Below, in pieces: positions 33,407-46,140 of a DNA stretch of 64,000 nucleotides. Origin of the DNA: Porodaedalea pini (taxonomy: Eukaryota; Basidiomycota; Agaricomycetes; Hymenochaetales; Hymenochaetaceae); assembly GCA_002794775.1 (NCBI GenBank), contig NBAY01000004.1, forward strand, positions 1,364,001 through 1,428,000, in the 5' to 3' direction. Below the pieces are notes generated by a model. That model was given only the letters and a program-made list of their open reading frames with translations, was not told the origin of the DNA and ran no database searches. Positions within the stretch are counted from its first letter, which is position 1; each line of letters opens with the position of its first letter. The position numbers were made by a program, and so were the translations under genes.

Positions 33407-34912
33407 TCATACAACTCTAGCAGTTACAGCTAAAATCATTGCCTCTGCATTGTCTTCCCTCAGAAGTTCCTTTACCCCGCAGTCCGGGCCCTGTTCAAGC
33501 GCCCATTCGTACGCGTCTGCAAGCACAGAATCTGTAATCGGCACAAAATGTATGGCGAGCACGCGCAGAATATTGCACACCCGTGCGATAGCAGTCCGAG
33601 TCGCATGGTCGATGTCCTGCAATTTTGTGGCGAGTCAGAGATGGATTTATTCGAAATGTATCTCAAACCCACGTCATTCTGGTTTGAATACACCGCCTCG
33701 GCGTCAAATCCCTCTTCGCCCTCGCGCTCACTCTCTCGTACGTGTTTGCTCACCCACACATACCCATTTAGACCAAGTATCAGGTCCACGCCGCACGGTA
33801 GTGAGATAAAGTGGCTCTTCAGGCGGCGAATAAGTATCGGAGGAACAGCGATAAGCTGTCCATTTCGTAGCTAGATCCGGGATCGTTAGGTTATTTTTGC
33901 CAAAAGCTTATATGCGGATGATGGAGTACCTTGCCGTACTTGAGAGATCGGGTGTGTAGTGACATAGCACCGTCTGCGAAAAAAGCTTGCACCTCGGCAA
34001 CCAAGAGATCCCCTTCCTCAAAGAAGTTCCGCATCTGAAGCTCATCACTCTCGAGTTTCCGACGCTACAATCATGATATGGCGAGCAGCGCCAGGGGGGA
34101 AGCGGCATGAGACATAATTTACAAACGGTCTTTTCGCGGAAGACACGGAGGCTTACCTGGACACCCCCTGGCAAATTGACAGAGGAAAGCATCAATATCG
34201 CGTCTTGCCGCGCATTCGCATCAGCTTTCCAACGCCGAGCAGCAACCTTTTGTTGGGTAGAATAGTATTTGCAAAAGCATAAGTCTGGTGAATCACAGCA
34301 TACTAATTCTGACGTGACGTACCTCTGTTATCCGTCCAACGACAAGGTCACCGACTTCCGGATTATACCTACGTGTTTCAACCGCATCGATGAGCCAAAT
34401 AGATCGCAAGGCGGAGCGCGTCGGCGCGGTACGGGCAGATGGTGATCCATCGAATAAGGCAAATGCATAAGTATAGCATATTCAAATGTAAGAATGACGG
34501 GTAATCATCTAGCAAAGTTTAGTGCAGTTATGAGAGTGAATAAACTTGAAAGCACATGCCTTGCCCGGAGCGGCCGAACAGTTACGAGCTTGTTGACGCG
34601 TTCGATAGTCCCCGCGGTGGACGCGATGACTTCGTCACCATCGACATAGGTTCCATGTCCGCTAAGAGAGATGCACATTATTTACAAGTAATTCAGTAGC
34701 TCGTGAACATCTGCGCACCGCATAAAAGCCTGGGAGGACGTCAAGGGCACGCCCGGAGAAGTAAGCTTTGAATGCAGTCCGTCTGATCCTACTTCATCTT
34801 CGTCAATAAGTTCGTCCATAAGCATATCCTCTTCTACATCCGGATGGTGTCGTGTTCGTTCATATTCGCTGTTGTCGCCGAGATGCGATGGGAAGGAGGA
34901 GATTGTAATCAT
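33407..34912 (-). CDS. RRP4: Exosome complex subunit Rrp4
   Basis: Exons on the minus strand include 34912-34719, 34661-34560, 34368-34323 and 34246-34157. Two internal exons follow, and the last ends at 33407. The N-terminal domain has [20 protein letters not shown], then [20 protein letters not shown] and the S1 segment [20 protein letters not shown]. Next come [20 protein letters not shown] and [18 protein letters not shown]. The KH-like part has [16 protein letters not shown] and [16 protein letters not shown]. The final exon holds [19 protein letters not shown]. Rrp4 is a cap subunit of the nuclear and cytoplasmic RNA exosome (3'-5' decay and rRNA processing). The intron after exon 2 (34369-34559) begins with GC (AAG/GCATGT) rather than GT and is about 190 nt, longer than its neighbours. 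Confidence 0.92.
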
Positions 34913-35631
34913 AGTTGCAATACAAGCTGAGATCCAAGCATTAATATTGCCGCTTCAGTAAGTTGAATGCCGATCTATTTAGCGGCACGTGCTCAAAGTA
35001 CCTACCGACACACTAGTACTCATATTGCTGTTGTACAACTCGTAGTCTCAGTAAAGCCCGACTGGCTGTTACTTCTGTGCAAATGCCTCGCTCAAGCTAG
35101 ACCTTGTCAACAAATTCCAGTCTTTACATGTATACGCGAGCTTCAATTCAATTCGCTAGTGACTTCGGCATCGCCTCTGCCGATCTCGTAGTCTGATCTC
35201 ACGTCTGAGTCTGCGAACGAGCCCCAATAACTGCAAGTTTCATTAATATTGGTTTCTTCAAATTCCCTCACTATGAATCGTCCTGAATGTTTAATCCGAA
35301 GTCAACGAGAAAAGACACCAGACAGGCATGCACTACTACTATGCAATGTGTGCACATTACCGTACTGTGGCTGTTTTTGGCTGAAGCCTGAGGTTGTGGT
35401 CATGCTTAATATTGAATGCACGATTTATCATCCAATCACGATTTATCATCCAATAATCCTGAATAATGATAGGTACGGACGGACATGATGTCTGGTGGTG
35501 GCGCAACTCAAGACTTTCTGAACAAGGTCGTTTTTTTTTATCGCGTTAACTGCACTCGGTAGTACGTGACTGAATCTACATATTTCTCTGACTAAACTAA
35601 TATTTGTGCTACACACAAGACGTAGCTCTTC

Positions 35632-35918
35632 ATGAGCGCCAACATAGACCTAGCGATCGCTCTTGCGCCCATATGGCAGTTCCGGCGCATCACCACGGCA
35701 TTTCGAACACGCGCTCGCTCATCCAGCGGCTCATCATCGCGACGATCAAGATAGACTCTGCAACGTCGATTGTTGCTCTCACTGTATTTAGGCTGTGCTT
35801 GAGCGACAAACAGACCAGCTTTTACACCGCTGTCGTGTCCTGTCGCGGGCGCATCTACTCATTGATGATGTTCGTCAATCTCTACACGCGGATCCATATC
35901 CGTGGTGTAAACCAATGA
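35632..35918 (+). pseudogene. Remnant of a DUF6534-like basidiomycete membrane protein
   Basis: MSANIDLAIALAPIWQFRR in one frame is followed, after a one-frame shift, by SNTRSLIQRLIIATIKIDSA and later GRIYSLMMFVNLYTRIHIRG. This order (polar helix, SLI-RL-T-K turn, final helix with Y-S-L-N-R) is that of the C-terminal DUF6534 domain found in many agaricomycete multi-pass proteins. No upstream transmembrane exons are seen. The frameshift and isolation indicate a dead fragment. Confidence 0.4.
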
Positions 35919-36379
35919 GGACGTTGAGGGCCAGCCGACCAGCGATCGTGCGACCATTGCTTGCCGTGGATAGACATCTGAGTCATTCAACACGAGTAGT
36001 ACATGTGTCATTAGGATCGTCTGCAGCAAGGATGAAGTATGCACTCTCTATATCTCGTCTACATCCAGTTCTCAGTCTTTCCTCAGGCGCCACATGGAAA
36101 AACTAGGAGGTTATTAGTGACGTCCTCTTCGAGACACATATTGTAGGTGCAGAGAGATGTTTAACGAGAGGAAAGTTTCCGCTATTTGAACTTGGCTACA
36201 GTTATACAAGGGCTTAGAATGGATGTGCGAAAGTGATAAGAGGCTATTGTATCTCAAAGTATGTTTAAGAGCTTCATAATGGTATGTATTGGAGCGGCAA
36301 CTAAGAAATAAAGTGGTCCTCTATGCTAAATTACGTTCGCGGGCTGAACAGCATGCGCTTCTGAATATATAATAACTGA

Positions 36380-36410
36380 TAAATCACGCGTCGCGTCGCG
36401 ACGTGATTTA
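36380..36410. repeat. Short inverted repeat with CG-rich spacer
   Basis: TAAATCACG and CGTGATTTA form 9-bp arms around the spacer CGTCGCGTCGCGA. A related ACGCGTCGCGACGCG string occurs in the divergent promoter at 32467. It could be a protein-binding site or chance; nothing nearby depends on it. Confidence 0.5.
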
Positions 36411-39080
36411 GTCACGAGACCGCTACTAGATGTACTAAGTCTATAGTACACAGAACTAGTACTGTGGGTGCAATACGACGATTCAAGGTACCGGTTTTGT
36501 CTTCATCGCCATCGGGAGTTTTCCCGGTATGATTGCTACACTCTGGGTTGGTCTGTGTTAGGAATTTAGACGAGATCTCGATTATGTTAGAGCGTTAAGT
36601 CAACATTCCACTTGCACATGCCCGCAGCTCGGCTCACACTACGCTGGAAGCTCGTGGATCCTCGCTGACTCCCACAAGTAAGATCTTCTCAACATCGTGC
36701 GCAAAAAAAAGTCGGAGTTGCCGGACGAGGCACATTAATTGCAGTATTTGGACTCCGCAAACTGGATCCGGATAGTTTCACCTCAGATCGCGACTCACAC
36801 TGGCACTCCCACACATCGCCACAAAGCCTCCCCAGAGTCTAGGTGACTCAACTCAAGTCCATATGAGCCCCAAGAGAGAAGCTCCTGTCTCAGTCTAGAC
36901 GCTTGCCATATATGTTGCTGTTTGACTTGTTTCCTACATCTACGGATCGATCTTCCGGCCATAAGACCGCATATGCATATTTTTGCGAACTTGACGTCGT
37001 TGACGATAAAATCTTGGGGGATGGATGGGCGGGACTTCGGCTGCGGATCATCAGTGGCACGGACCAGGCCGAGGGCTTCGCGTTAATTTTTATCTATCAA
37101 GTTGATGGCTTCTTTTCTTCTTGCCGATCCTTTATTTGGATTTTTGAAGCAGGTCTTTTCGCGGCAGTACTAGTGCCTTCTGCTTTGCCCCTCCCCACTC
37201 TCCCTTTCCCCCTGTTCCTTCACCTATAGGGAAAGCACAAGAAAGATTCGCGACTCTGAACCGGAGTGCATGTTGTGACGTTTTCGGAGAAGGAAGGTAG
37301 ATGAAGGCTCACTGGTAAGAAGCACCAAAAAGGAGCTCTAGTATCGGATATATCAGATGCAGGTACTCATTTTCTCGGACTCAGCAGCTTGCCTTGGTAC
37401 GTTCTTTACCTTTCTGCGACCGTTGCTTTCTGTCAAATAGATGCGCAACGCGAACTATCCAGTGAATCAGTCTACCTTGTTCTAGCTCGGGAAGTTTGAC
37501 GCGCAGGCGTGCTCTGCTCGGCAGCCAGCAGACAGAACTTGTTACTCGACCCCTATCGATTGATGTGAAGCTAGCCTAGCCAAGTCTTCGCCGAGCTGTC
37601 AACATCCATCCTCCAACACCCTCTCCCACTCACGTACGTCCCCACAGACCTTGTAACATAGGCACTTCAATGTCGTTCTCAGGCCGGACCATCGCCGACG
37701 TCGTGACAGATCGAAATACAAGAGTCAGTTAACGCCTTAAATCCTCATCATGACAAGCCGTAAGACCTGTACCTTGATGGTGAAGTCGTCACTCAGGCAC
37801 TGACAACGGCAGAGAATCTTTGTCAGGACGCTCAGTCCCGCCGATGTGTCTACAAAGCAACAGAAGGTATCTTAGCACGATCGACGTCCGCATAAAGCTT
37901 CAAACTTGTGCTAAGTTTATTCTCCCTGATTCTAAAAACATACTCCTGTCCCGGGACCGTTCTGCGGTGTTTTTGACATAGTAACTTTTTCACATGCCGC
38001 ATCTCTAGCCAGGCGCCGACAGGGACGTACAATGACTGAGCCTCCATCGATCATCTCGCGCTCTTGATTGTAGTAAAAGTGCCCCTCTTTCCCGGGCAGG
38101 ATGGTGGTTCTCCGCAGTCACACAGCTGCTAGCTACAACGAAGACAGTTTTGTGTTATAAACATGAATCGTGATGGATTGTTATCACTTGTTCGGGTTTT
38201 GAGCGGGAATCCACAAGCAGCTCCGAGTGATGCTGGGTAGGATGAAAAGGTCAGTGATCCATCCCAAGACATACGACGAGTCCCTTACTCATGCCTGCAA
38301 ATTCTTAGTGTACAGTGCCTTAGGTTCTCCTCGACTCGGTAGAGACAGGGGATGAAACGTCGACGAGGCGTAATATTTGAGAACAACAAGCAAGCTATAC
38401 GGAAAACACTGAGTCTATTACACTTATCTACAGTAGTAAATTAGAAATAAGTAATATGCGTATGCTATCAGGGAACCTCTATGCAAGCCAGATACGAGCA
38501 GGAAACGGACAGTGGTAATAAGTTAGCTAAAGCCTGATGTCCGCGATTAGTGCGATGTGAGGGGTATAGGGGTTGTAGAGGACGCGGCTGACCAAGATGG
38601 TAGGTGAATTGAACAGCAAGGTGCTTAGCGAGGATCGTAGGATATAGTTTGAGCGCAATAAAAATATGTAAGACACAAAGACGGTGTCCGAGAGAGTACG
38701 GATTGGGGGAAGGGATTGTATCCATGGAAATGAGCGATAATAGCGATAAATGTGATGCGACGAGATGCAGATGCGAAAGAAGGAAAGAAGTGACAAGATG
38801 GACCGGATCTTCAAAAAGAATGATGAACATTTGCTTATCGAGAAGCTCTGGAATAAGATGAATTGGGACTTACGGAGCATGTGAGACACATCCCCCCCTG
38901 GTCCATGTGCGTTGCGCTTTTGTTGTTCTTTGTGTTTCATAGATTTTTGGCCTGTCCATGACAAAGCCTGTCAGCGGATCATCATCGCGCGCCCCAACAC
39001 TTCACCCGGTGCTCGCTGCCGATTTGGCCTCCCGAGCGCTCCGAAAACGTCGGACGTAGGTACGGCGCAGTCAACGCACT

Positions 39081-39840
39081 TTACTTGAATGCGAGGAAGT
39101 ACGCAGAGAGTGCGGGGAGGTCGTTTGTGCTTGCGTCGGAGTAACTCTGGCGGCGGGAGCCGTTAAACTTCAGCACAACGACCGGGCCAGGCCATTGACG
39201 TGCTGCGGCACCGGAAGTGATGCGGTATATCGCGCGGTTGATGGGGGTGCCGCGCTGCAGTGAGATGGGGCAGTAGAATATGTGCAGCGGAAAGCGCAGT
39301 GGCTCGCCGTTGAGCCCCTGCGTGAGTACAAGCGCCTGTGGTTGTGCTTCTTGGAAGTAGTCGCTGACGAGTGGCATCGGGCACGAGCTCGAGTGCGGCT
39401 TGCGCGTGAGCTGGCAGTTCACATTGATTATCTGCGGGCGCTCTGTGGCGAGATAACTGTGAGCGCCACCAGGTCAAACAAAAGAGGAACGCCGGACGTA
39501 CCTTGGGTTGGCACGAATAGAATGGCGGAGACAGTCATCACTTCCGGTGCAGCTGGAGGCGTCTGGATTACGAGGTGCGACGACGATTGCATTGGCGCGG
39601 CCATGCATTCTGTACGATGACGAGGCCAGTCCTGTGAGACGTCATGATATGCAGAAAGGGCAAGACACGATGCAATACTTGTAAGCCAAGGGCAAACGAC
39701 CCTGAACAACGACTTACACTCGACAAATGTTCCGGGCTGCAATACCATGCAAACTGGCACCGGCTACACCACATTGACGTCGGACGGCAGCACACCGTAC
39801 AGGGATGGTGAATGAGGGACGATGCACCGTTACCGTTCAT
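39081..39840 (-). CDS. Small MYND zinc-finger protein
   Basis: Three exons on the minus strand (39840-39718, 39631-39502, 39442-39081) join in phase to give 204 aa. The MYND finger spans residues about 13-50: CTVCCRPTSMWCSRCQFAWYCSPEHL, then across the first intron DWPRHRTECM, providing the Cys/His ligands. The rest (AILFVPTQ, RPLRFPLHIFYCP, AIYRITSGAAARQWPGPVVVLKF) resembles the C-terminal region of small MYND proteins common in agaricomycetes. MYND fingers bind proline-rich peptides. The specific role is unknown. It is the only well-supported gene between RRP4 and the DNA transposon. Confidence 0.75.
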
Positions 39841-42172
39841 GATGAAGGGTCCCTAGGGTCGAATAAGGAGGAGGAGGTCGGAGGGGAGGACAGGATCGGG
39901 ATTTCTGGAGCTCAGAGTTGTCATGGGCTCGGATTTATATGTCCGGTGAAGGAGTCAAAAAGAATGAAAAGGAGCAAGATCAAAACAAGTACGACGTAAT
40001 GGAGGAGGTGGGCTGGGACCAACCTTGTTCGCTAAATTGCAAGTCTTCCACGGTCGGACGTCGTCGCGAAATCGCGTAGCCGAAGGGGGTAATGCAAGAT
40101 GATCTAGATAATACGCGTGCTGTGCAAGCGATTCAGGAACGCTCAAGTATATGTTTCTCGCCCTTCATTGGTAACTTCCTTTCCCGCATCAACGGAGACT
40201 TGGGGCAGTCGAGAGCCCAAATTTAATCCGATGAGGCTAGCGTGAAGTCATGGAGGAGGAGCGGAGACCTCGAGCAGAATCGGCACACACAGCATTTGAT
40301 TGGCATTTCTTTGGCTTGTCAAGCGAGCGTGGTAGGCAACGGAACTTATTCAGCTTGATATAATTGCAGATACGACCACCTCCGTGCTCTACAACACAGG
40401 TGGCATTGCGATTCCACAGAAGACAGTCTAAGTTAGTATGGATTTCAGTCCATTTTAGCTGTGTTCGGAGTAAGGCAGTCGCCTCGTCGAACATGCACAG
40501 CGCGTCGCAAGGAGTTTTTGGCTTAGACTGATGTTAGTCGTCAAGTGTCAGTGCTCGATTTGGTGCACATCCGACGGCAGAATATGGGAGCTCTCATACT
40601 CTTTCCAAGGCCGAACGGGCCCCTGTCTGTCTCGAGAAACGTTTCGGCAGTCAACGAGCAGAGTTGCGTACTGATGCCGTTTCCGCGCTGAGCCATTCTG
40701 TTCAGGTCCATGGCTCGTGAGAGCCGCTGGATAGTGCCTGTCGGTGGACTGGTCCGCCGCACACCTCCCTGGGACCGCCGCCACCGGCCACCATCCATCA
40801 TCTCCGATAGCTTGCGCGGACTACTAGACGCAGGAGCCGCCTGCCGCTGCCCTTCTCTACGGCCATCAAAGTTGAAATGATCCGGCAGATCGCGCTCAAG
40901 ATAATTGCCGTCCGTCCCGACCGACGACAAAATGACACGTGCAATATCTTACAAACGTCCGATTACCGTGGCAGCTCTCAGTACTCATATTAATTGCTGG
41001 ATAAAAGCAAAAAGGAGAAATATTAAACAAGCAAAAGGAGCCTCGAACCAAGACACTAGCCGGTAATTCAGTATTGTCGGCTCATTGATTGGGTCTGGTC
41101 TGTATTGGCATATTTGCCCCTTCAATCGTCTATAAATTTGCGGTGCATATATTGCGCTTCGAGAAATCCGTTTAGAACACGGCGATCCGGACTGAAGCGC
41201 CGGATGAGAAGGTTTGCGAAGAAGACAGATTCGCAGAAGGGGTAGCTGTGTATATACGCCACTCAGTGGAAAATCTCGTCTAAATCAAATATCTCCCCAT
41301 GGTCCATTCTGAAGCACTAGCAAGTACCCACTGAATCAGTTTCATCTACTGGCTTCAATGTGTCCGTCTCTTACAGAAGCCTACGCATCTTGTTAAGCAA
41401 TCGTTTGAGCACTGGGGACCTGCCAAAATCTGGAAACGCCCGAACCTTGAGAGATTCGTGGCATTAGATTAACGGGAGGTACTTCGCCACCGCGTTCGCC
41501 ACTCCGCCTGAGATCTTTGGTAGTAAACTAGAGCCGACGAATTTTGCAAGCGATAGTAAATTGTGATAGAATGATAGGAGCCAAAATAGTCCGCGTCAAG
41601 CCCCCAGGAGTGGGGTTGTTTGGGACCGTGGTGCAGTGCGGTGCTCTTTCGAGCGCTACGCTCTCGTGTGAAACGGAGAATCATAAATATGAAATGACGC
41701 ATTTACAACCAATATCTTGAGCTACTTCCGATTAAATGTCATTCCGAGCTCACTTTGGCAGTGGTGACAAGATCATCCGCCATGTTTCCGCGAGATAAGT
41801 GCTAGAAATATCTCAAGGCGGCGCTTTAACAGTACTCCAGCGTGTGGCACAGAGAGTCGGCGTTCCAGTCATAGACGTCAACATTCGGTCTCATATGGGG
41901 AAAGACTTGAAGTTCAAGTTTCAATGTTCTCATCTAGGTTGAATGTTCTGACATTGTTCTCCGATTGCTTAGGCCCGGGATTTTTCATACCTCTGCCAAA
42001 GTACCTGATTTGGAACACTAAGGCGAGATGATCTTGTACTGCCAAGCTATGCGATATTAGATTGGAGTTGCTGAGAATAAGCTGCTGCAGTTCCTGATTA
42101 TATTTTAGCTTTTGCCGTTGCTGAGTCCCAAGCTGAGAAGTCCAGTGGCTATACTGGACAGCAGGGTTCGAG
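39841..42172. other. Gene-poor stretch left of the DNA transposon
   Basis: About 2.3 kb without a recognised gene. The longest open frame is 40930-40541 (-), 129 codons, with the run RRSQGGVRRTSPPTGTIQRL; it has no known domain and may be spurious. No RNA gene was found. Confidence 0.35.
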
Positions 42173-42174
42173 TA

Positions 42175-42201
42175 CTGTATCCAGGTGTACTTAACCAACC
42201 G
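42175..42201 (+). repeat. Left terminal inverted repeat of the DNA transposon
   Basis: The 27-bp terminus starts CTGTATCCAGGTGTAC and is matched exactly in reverse complement at 45973-45999. TA dinucleotides at 42173-42174 and 46000-46001 flank the pair, as expected for Tc1/mariner/pogo insertion at TA. Confidence 0.92.
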
Positions 42202-42416
42202 GCTCCGGAGCGTTACTGGGACAAGTAAGGCAACTGAGAGAGATTTTGCGTTACATGACCCAAAATTGGCAACCGGGTTGCTCAAAACATTTGACTTTTT
42301 GAAGCATCGAATTGAAGGATTTGCAAGTGCTCTGATGATCGGTGCCTCAGTCAGGCCTGTTATAAGGAAATAGCAAAAAAAAATGACACAAACGTTCATC
42401 CCCACGTACTAGCAAG

Positions 42417-45400
42417 ATGTCGCTGGTGCTTCAAGGGAAGAAAAAGCCAGAGAAAAGAAAGCCGGGAGCACCAGCCGCATTGGTCAACCGCATTCATCAT
42501 CTCGGCAGGCTTCTTCAGTCCCTGCCGGCTTACTTGCCTCTGGACCCACCGGATTCAACTTTTTATTTTGGTTTTGATCAAGATGACCTGGACGATGGTG
42601 GACCATGGATGGCACTCAACAAAAATTTAGAGAGATGCTTTGAAAGGCATAAGCACGCAGGGGAGGATCATTTATTAATTAAATATCGGTCTTCTAACTT
42701 TCCAGCCCTTGTTGGGATGTTAAAGGAGGCTGTGAAGCTAGAAGATGATAATTACCGAGCTTTAATAAAGGACCGGTGGATTGAACGAATCATTGATGCT
42801 GCCGACAGAGCAGGTGCAAAGATTTTGTACAAGTAAGTAATACTTTCCATATTTAGTCTGTCGATCTGATCGACATCTCATACTACAGGAAACGGCACGC
42901 TGATGCTCCTGTCGCGTCATCCATATCATCTCCAAAGCGTGCCAGAGGGTCGCTTTCTGCAATCAACCTTGATGACTCCGATATCGAGCTGCTCGAGACA
43001 CCACCTCAAGTTATAGAAGGAACAGTTCCGGTCTCAAAACACTCCACACAACTGAATGGTGAAGAGAAGGAAGATGTCGCGCAAGTCTCTGTTAAGGCAA
43101 CTCGACAGCTGACACTCAACTTCAAAAAACTAACCAACAAAGAAGCTGAAGAACAATCACGGACAACCTTTGAGCGTCTGCAGGGAAGATCAGATGGCTG
43201 GAAAGCCCACAAGGAGAAGGAAGATGCAGCAAAAGCAACTAAACGCCGTGAACTGACGCGTCTTCGTGTTGAGAGGCTGCGGGCTCGGAAGAGTGTGGAG
43301 AGGAAGAACAAGAAGCAAATAGTGCGTACTAACACTGTCTTTTATCTATCATGTATCTGACCGTCCTTATTTCAGGTTATTTTTGATCTGTGTTCAAGCA
43401 GCAAAGCCGCAAGTCCTGATGTTGATGCCGCAGGTGTATCTCATGAAGCAACAGGGAACTGGAAAGTCAAGCGCAATGGAAGGCTTGGAGGAACAGTCCA
43501 GAGAAAACACTCAAGAACGAACTATTACCACCCGTTTCTCTGGACCTTAGTTAACTCATACTTCAAGAAACATAGGGGCTCCGCAACATTTACGACACGA
43601 GCACTGCAGAATGACTATCCAGCACTGTTTGCGCATCTCAACAAAGGTTTATTTTAATTATTGTTACATACTTTGTTTCATTAATCAGTGAATGGACAGG
43701 TACAATGCAGCGATGGATTGAACCAGACTCCATGCCACCTCGTTGGTCTGAAACAACAGCAAGGAATGTTGAGCGGCATCATTCACTTACAGGCTCTGGG
43801 CGTGCAGGCGTGCTTTCTCGCCATCCAAATATTGTCAAAATGATTAAGACGACGCTCTCTGGCCTTCGGAAGAATGGAGTACCATTATCAATAATTCTAG
43901 GCCGATCAATCATTCTCACTATCATTGAAGAGCAAGATGCGGCCATTCTCAAAGATAATTCATTCAAGTGCAGTGAAGTAAATATGTTTCTACTCAACAC
44001 CGCACTGGTCACCTACTCATTTGTTCATTCTCCTTTAACAATGACCATTTTTACTTGCAGTCTTTCATGCGGAACTTCTACATCAGCGTGATGAATATGA
44101 CACCACGAGCAGCTACTCGAGCAGCCGCACACATCCCACAAGATTGGGAAGAGGTCTGCGAGCGAGCATTCTTTCGGCTGGTCAATGTCATCAAGGTTTT
44201 TGATATTCCACTTTCCGTGAGTCTCATGCTCTATGTACAGCATGATAGCACTCATTGAAGACTTTCTCCATCATTAATAGCTCGTTGTCAACATGGACCA
44301 GACTGGTGTCCTGTATATCCCAGGGTTCAAGCACACGTTCGAGTCAAAGGGTATCAAGCAAGTTAATGTCATCGGAAAGGATGAGAAGCGCGGTTTCACA
44401 CTGTGCATCTCAAGTACAGCGGATGGGCAGTTTCTACCTATCCAGCAAGTTTGTGGGGGTAAAACGACACGCAGCTGTCCCAGCGCAACTTCTGCTGGGA
44501 TGGATGAGGCTTTGAATGAAGGGTTCGACTTTACTGCCGCCGCTAGTGAATCTAACCCATCAAGTCATTATAGCACATTGAAGACTATGAAGGAGGTATG
44601 TACACTTCAGCTCTGTGATAGCGATGTGAGATACTAATAATTGATAAAGTACATGAACAAAATCTACAAGCCATACTATCAGCAGGTCCTACGCGATAAC
44701 CCACGGCTACCACAAAACCAACGTGCTGTACTATATATTGACGCATATCCAGTCCACACTAGTCAGGCCTTTCTAGATTACCTTCAAAAGGACCATCCAT
44801 ACATCATCCCGATCTTTGTCCCAGCTAATTGTAAGTATTTCTTTCACACCCTGTCCGACTATAATATCCAGAAGGATCACTTCATTTTGAACACTGTCTG
44901 ATTACGACATCCAAAGAATCATTAGTGTGATGCGATGTTGACTTCTTTCTTTTGCAGGTACTGGCATTTTTCAACCTGCAGATGTTGGCCTGCAACGCGT
45001 CATTAAACATTCCATCAAGCAGTTTTTTGTTGAAGAACTCGTGAAATCGCAACGGAAACAGCTTGCTGATGGTGTTGCCCTTGAGGACGTGGCATTCTCC
45101 AGCTCAATTACAGTCCTACGAAATGCATCTGTTCAAGCCATGCTGAATGTCTTCAAATACATGACTTCATTCAATGGTCAGGAAATCGTCAAAATGGTGT
45201 TTTTTTCAAATTGTTTATTCATTCTTGCAAATTAAATGCTAATAAAAATTCCAGGCATGGCGCAAATGCTCAGTCAAGGGATACAATTTGTCCGGAGACA
45301 AGTTGATGGACCCAAACGTGCGCCTCAATGATCTAACAGCCTATCTCGAACGCGATACAGTACTGGCAGATGAAATCATGAATGCGATGCGGAACAAACA

Positions 45401-45689
45401 TCAAATAATTGTCAATAAAAGTCTTGAAGCCGAGTCAATGTCGCATACATATGACGAGCCAAACGAGGATGATGGCGCTGTTCCAATCGAGTCTGTTGTC
45501 CAAAGCGCGCTCAAGATCAAAATTCGAATGGCCTGCACGAAGTATTGCACCCACGCAAATGCTGTTAAACAATCCAGCACCCATTCTGGCCTGATTCCTA
45601 GCTCAGACGAAGAGGACATTTGGGCATACAATGAAGAAGGAGTTCCTTGGTCAATTGCTGGACTGCCGACTCTCGAAAGCGGCGAGTAA
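42417..45689 (+). CDS. DDE superfamily transposase (pogo-like), 907 aa
   Basis: Nine exons join in exact phase: 42417-42832, 42889-43321, 43376-43646, 43700-43977, 44061-44216, 44281-44595, 44650-44830, 44958-45196, 45255-45689. The N-terminus is basic (KKKPEKRKPGAP). A charged coiled-coil region (KATKRRELTRLRVERLRARK) precedes the conserved block YYHPFLWTLVNSYFKKH. The catalytic core shows Asp1 in LVVNMDQTGV, Asp2 in AVLYIDAYPVH and the third acidic position in TGIFQPADVGLQR. The C-terminal tail is acidic (PSSDEEDIWAYNEEG). It should cut and paste the element at TA sites. No stop, frameshift or missing catalytic residue is visible, so it may be functional. Confidence 0.88.
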
Positions 45690-45972
45690 TGATGCATCGC
45701 AAGACACAGGAACAGGCTGGAAAGGGGTCGTTTATTATTGATTTTCTTGTTTCTTGGTACTTCTATTACATTCATAATGCACTTTTTGTATCTACAGTGA
45801 AAGCAAAGCAGTTGTGTCGTGAGATAAGAGGCAAAACAAAACAAAAAAGATCAACTGTTGCGGATTTCAGTATATTCCAAAAAAGGAAATTCTGTAACGC
45901 TCATATAGGGAAGCAACCCGGCCTGATTACGCGTTACATTTTACCAACCCAACCGGCCCTGCGTACGCGTTA

Positions 45973-45999
45973 CGGTTGGTTAAGTACACCTGGATACAG
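45973..45999 (-). repeat. Right terminal inverted repeat of the DNA transposon
   Basis: Reverse complement of 42175-42201, followed by the duplicated TA at 46000-46001. Confidence 0.92.
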
Positions 46000-46140
46000 T
46001 ATGAGGCGCACTTGAAACGAACGAAGTTGTCACATCATCCCAGAATAGAAGCTGTGATGCTCTGTCACAACCATCACAGCTACTTGCTTTCGCATCCGCC
46101 GTCCAAGTCGAACGCGTTTCAAGCGTAACGGTTAACGACT

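Larger units (their letters stand above)
34913..39080. other. Gene-poor 4.2-kb stretch
   Basis: Apart from a short membrane-protein remnant near 35.7 kb and a small inverted repeat at 36.38 kb, no supported gene is seen. Open frames around 36.9-37.2 kb and 38.5-39.0 kb have no recognisable domain, and the surrounding DNA is rich in stops. A direct repeat of CGATTTATCATCCAAT occurs twice at about 35419-35454. The stretch may contain decayed transposon or gene fragments that cannot be identified by eye. Confidence 0.4.
42175..45999 (+). mobile_element. DDE DNA transposon, pogo/Tc1-mariner superfamily type, apparently intact
   Basis: The element is 3,825 bp, with 27-bp perfect terminal inverted repeats, TA target duplication and one multi-exon transposase gene whose frame is uninterrupted. 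The right terminus is 140 bp upstream of the Y14 start codon. The TA duplication plus a D...D...QPxD transposase (pfam DDE_1 style) fits the pogo-like branch. The terminal sequence does not match a family I can name, so it may be undescribed. Confidence 0.92.

Noticed and set aside
35419..35454. Tandem copy of CGATTTATCATCCAAT
   Set aside because: Only two units; too short to call a satellite or a regulatory array.
38468..38964. Two overlapping 120-145-codon frames on the minus strand
   Set aside because: No recognisable domain, and Leu/Ser/His-rich random-looking composition.
40541..40930. 129-codon minus-strand frame
   Set aside because: No motif recognised and no neighbouring exon that splices to it; noted under the gene-poor stretch instead of as a gene.
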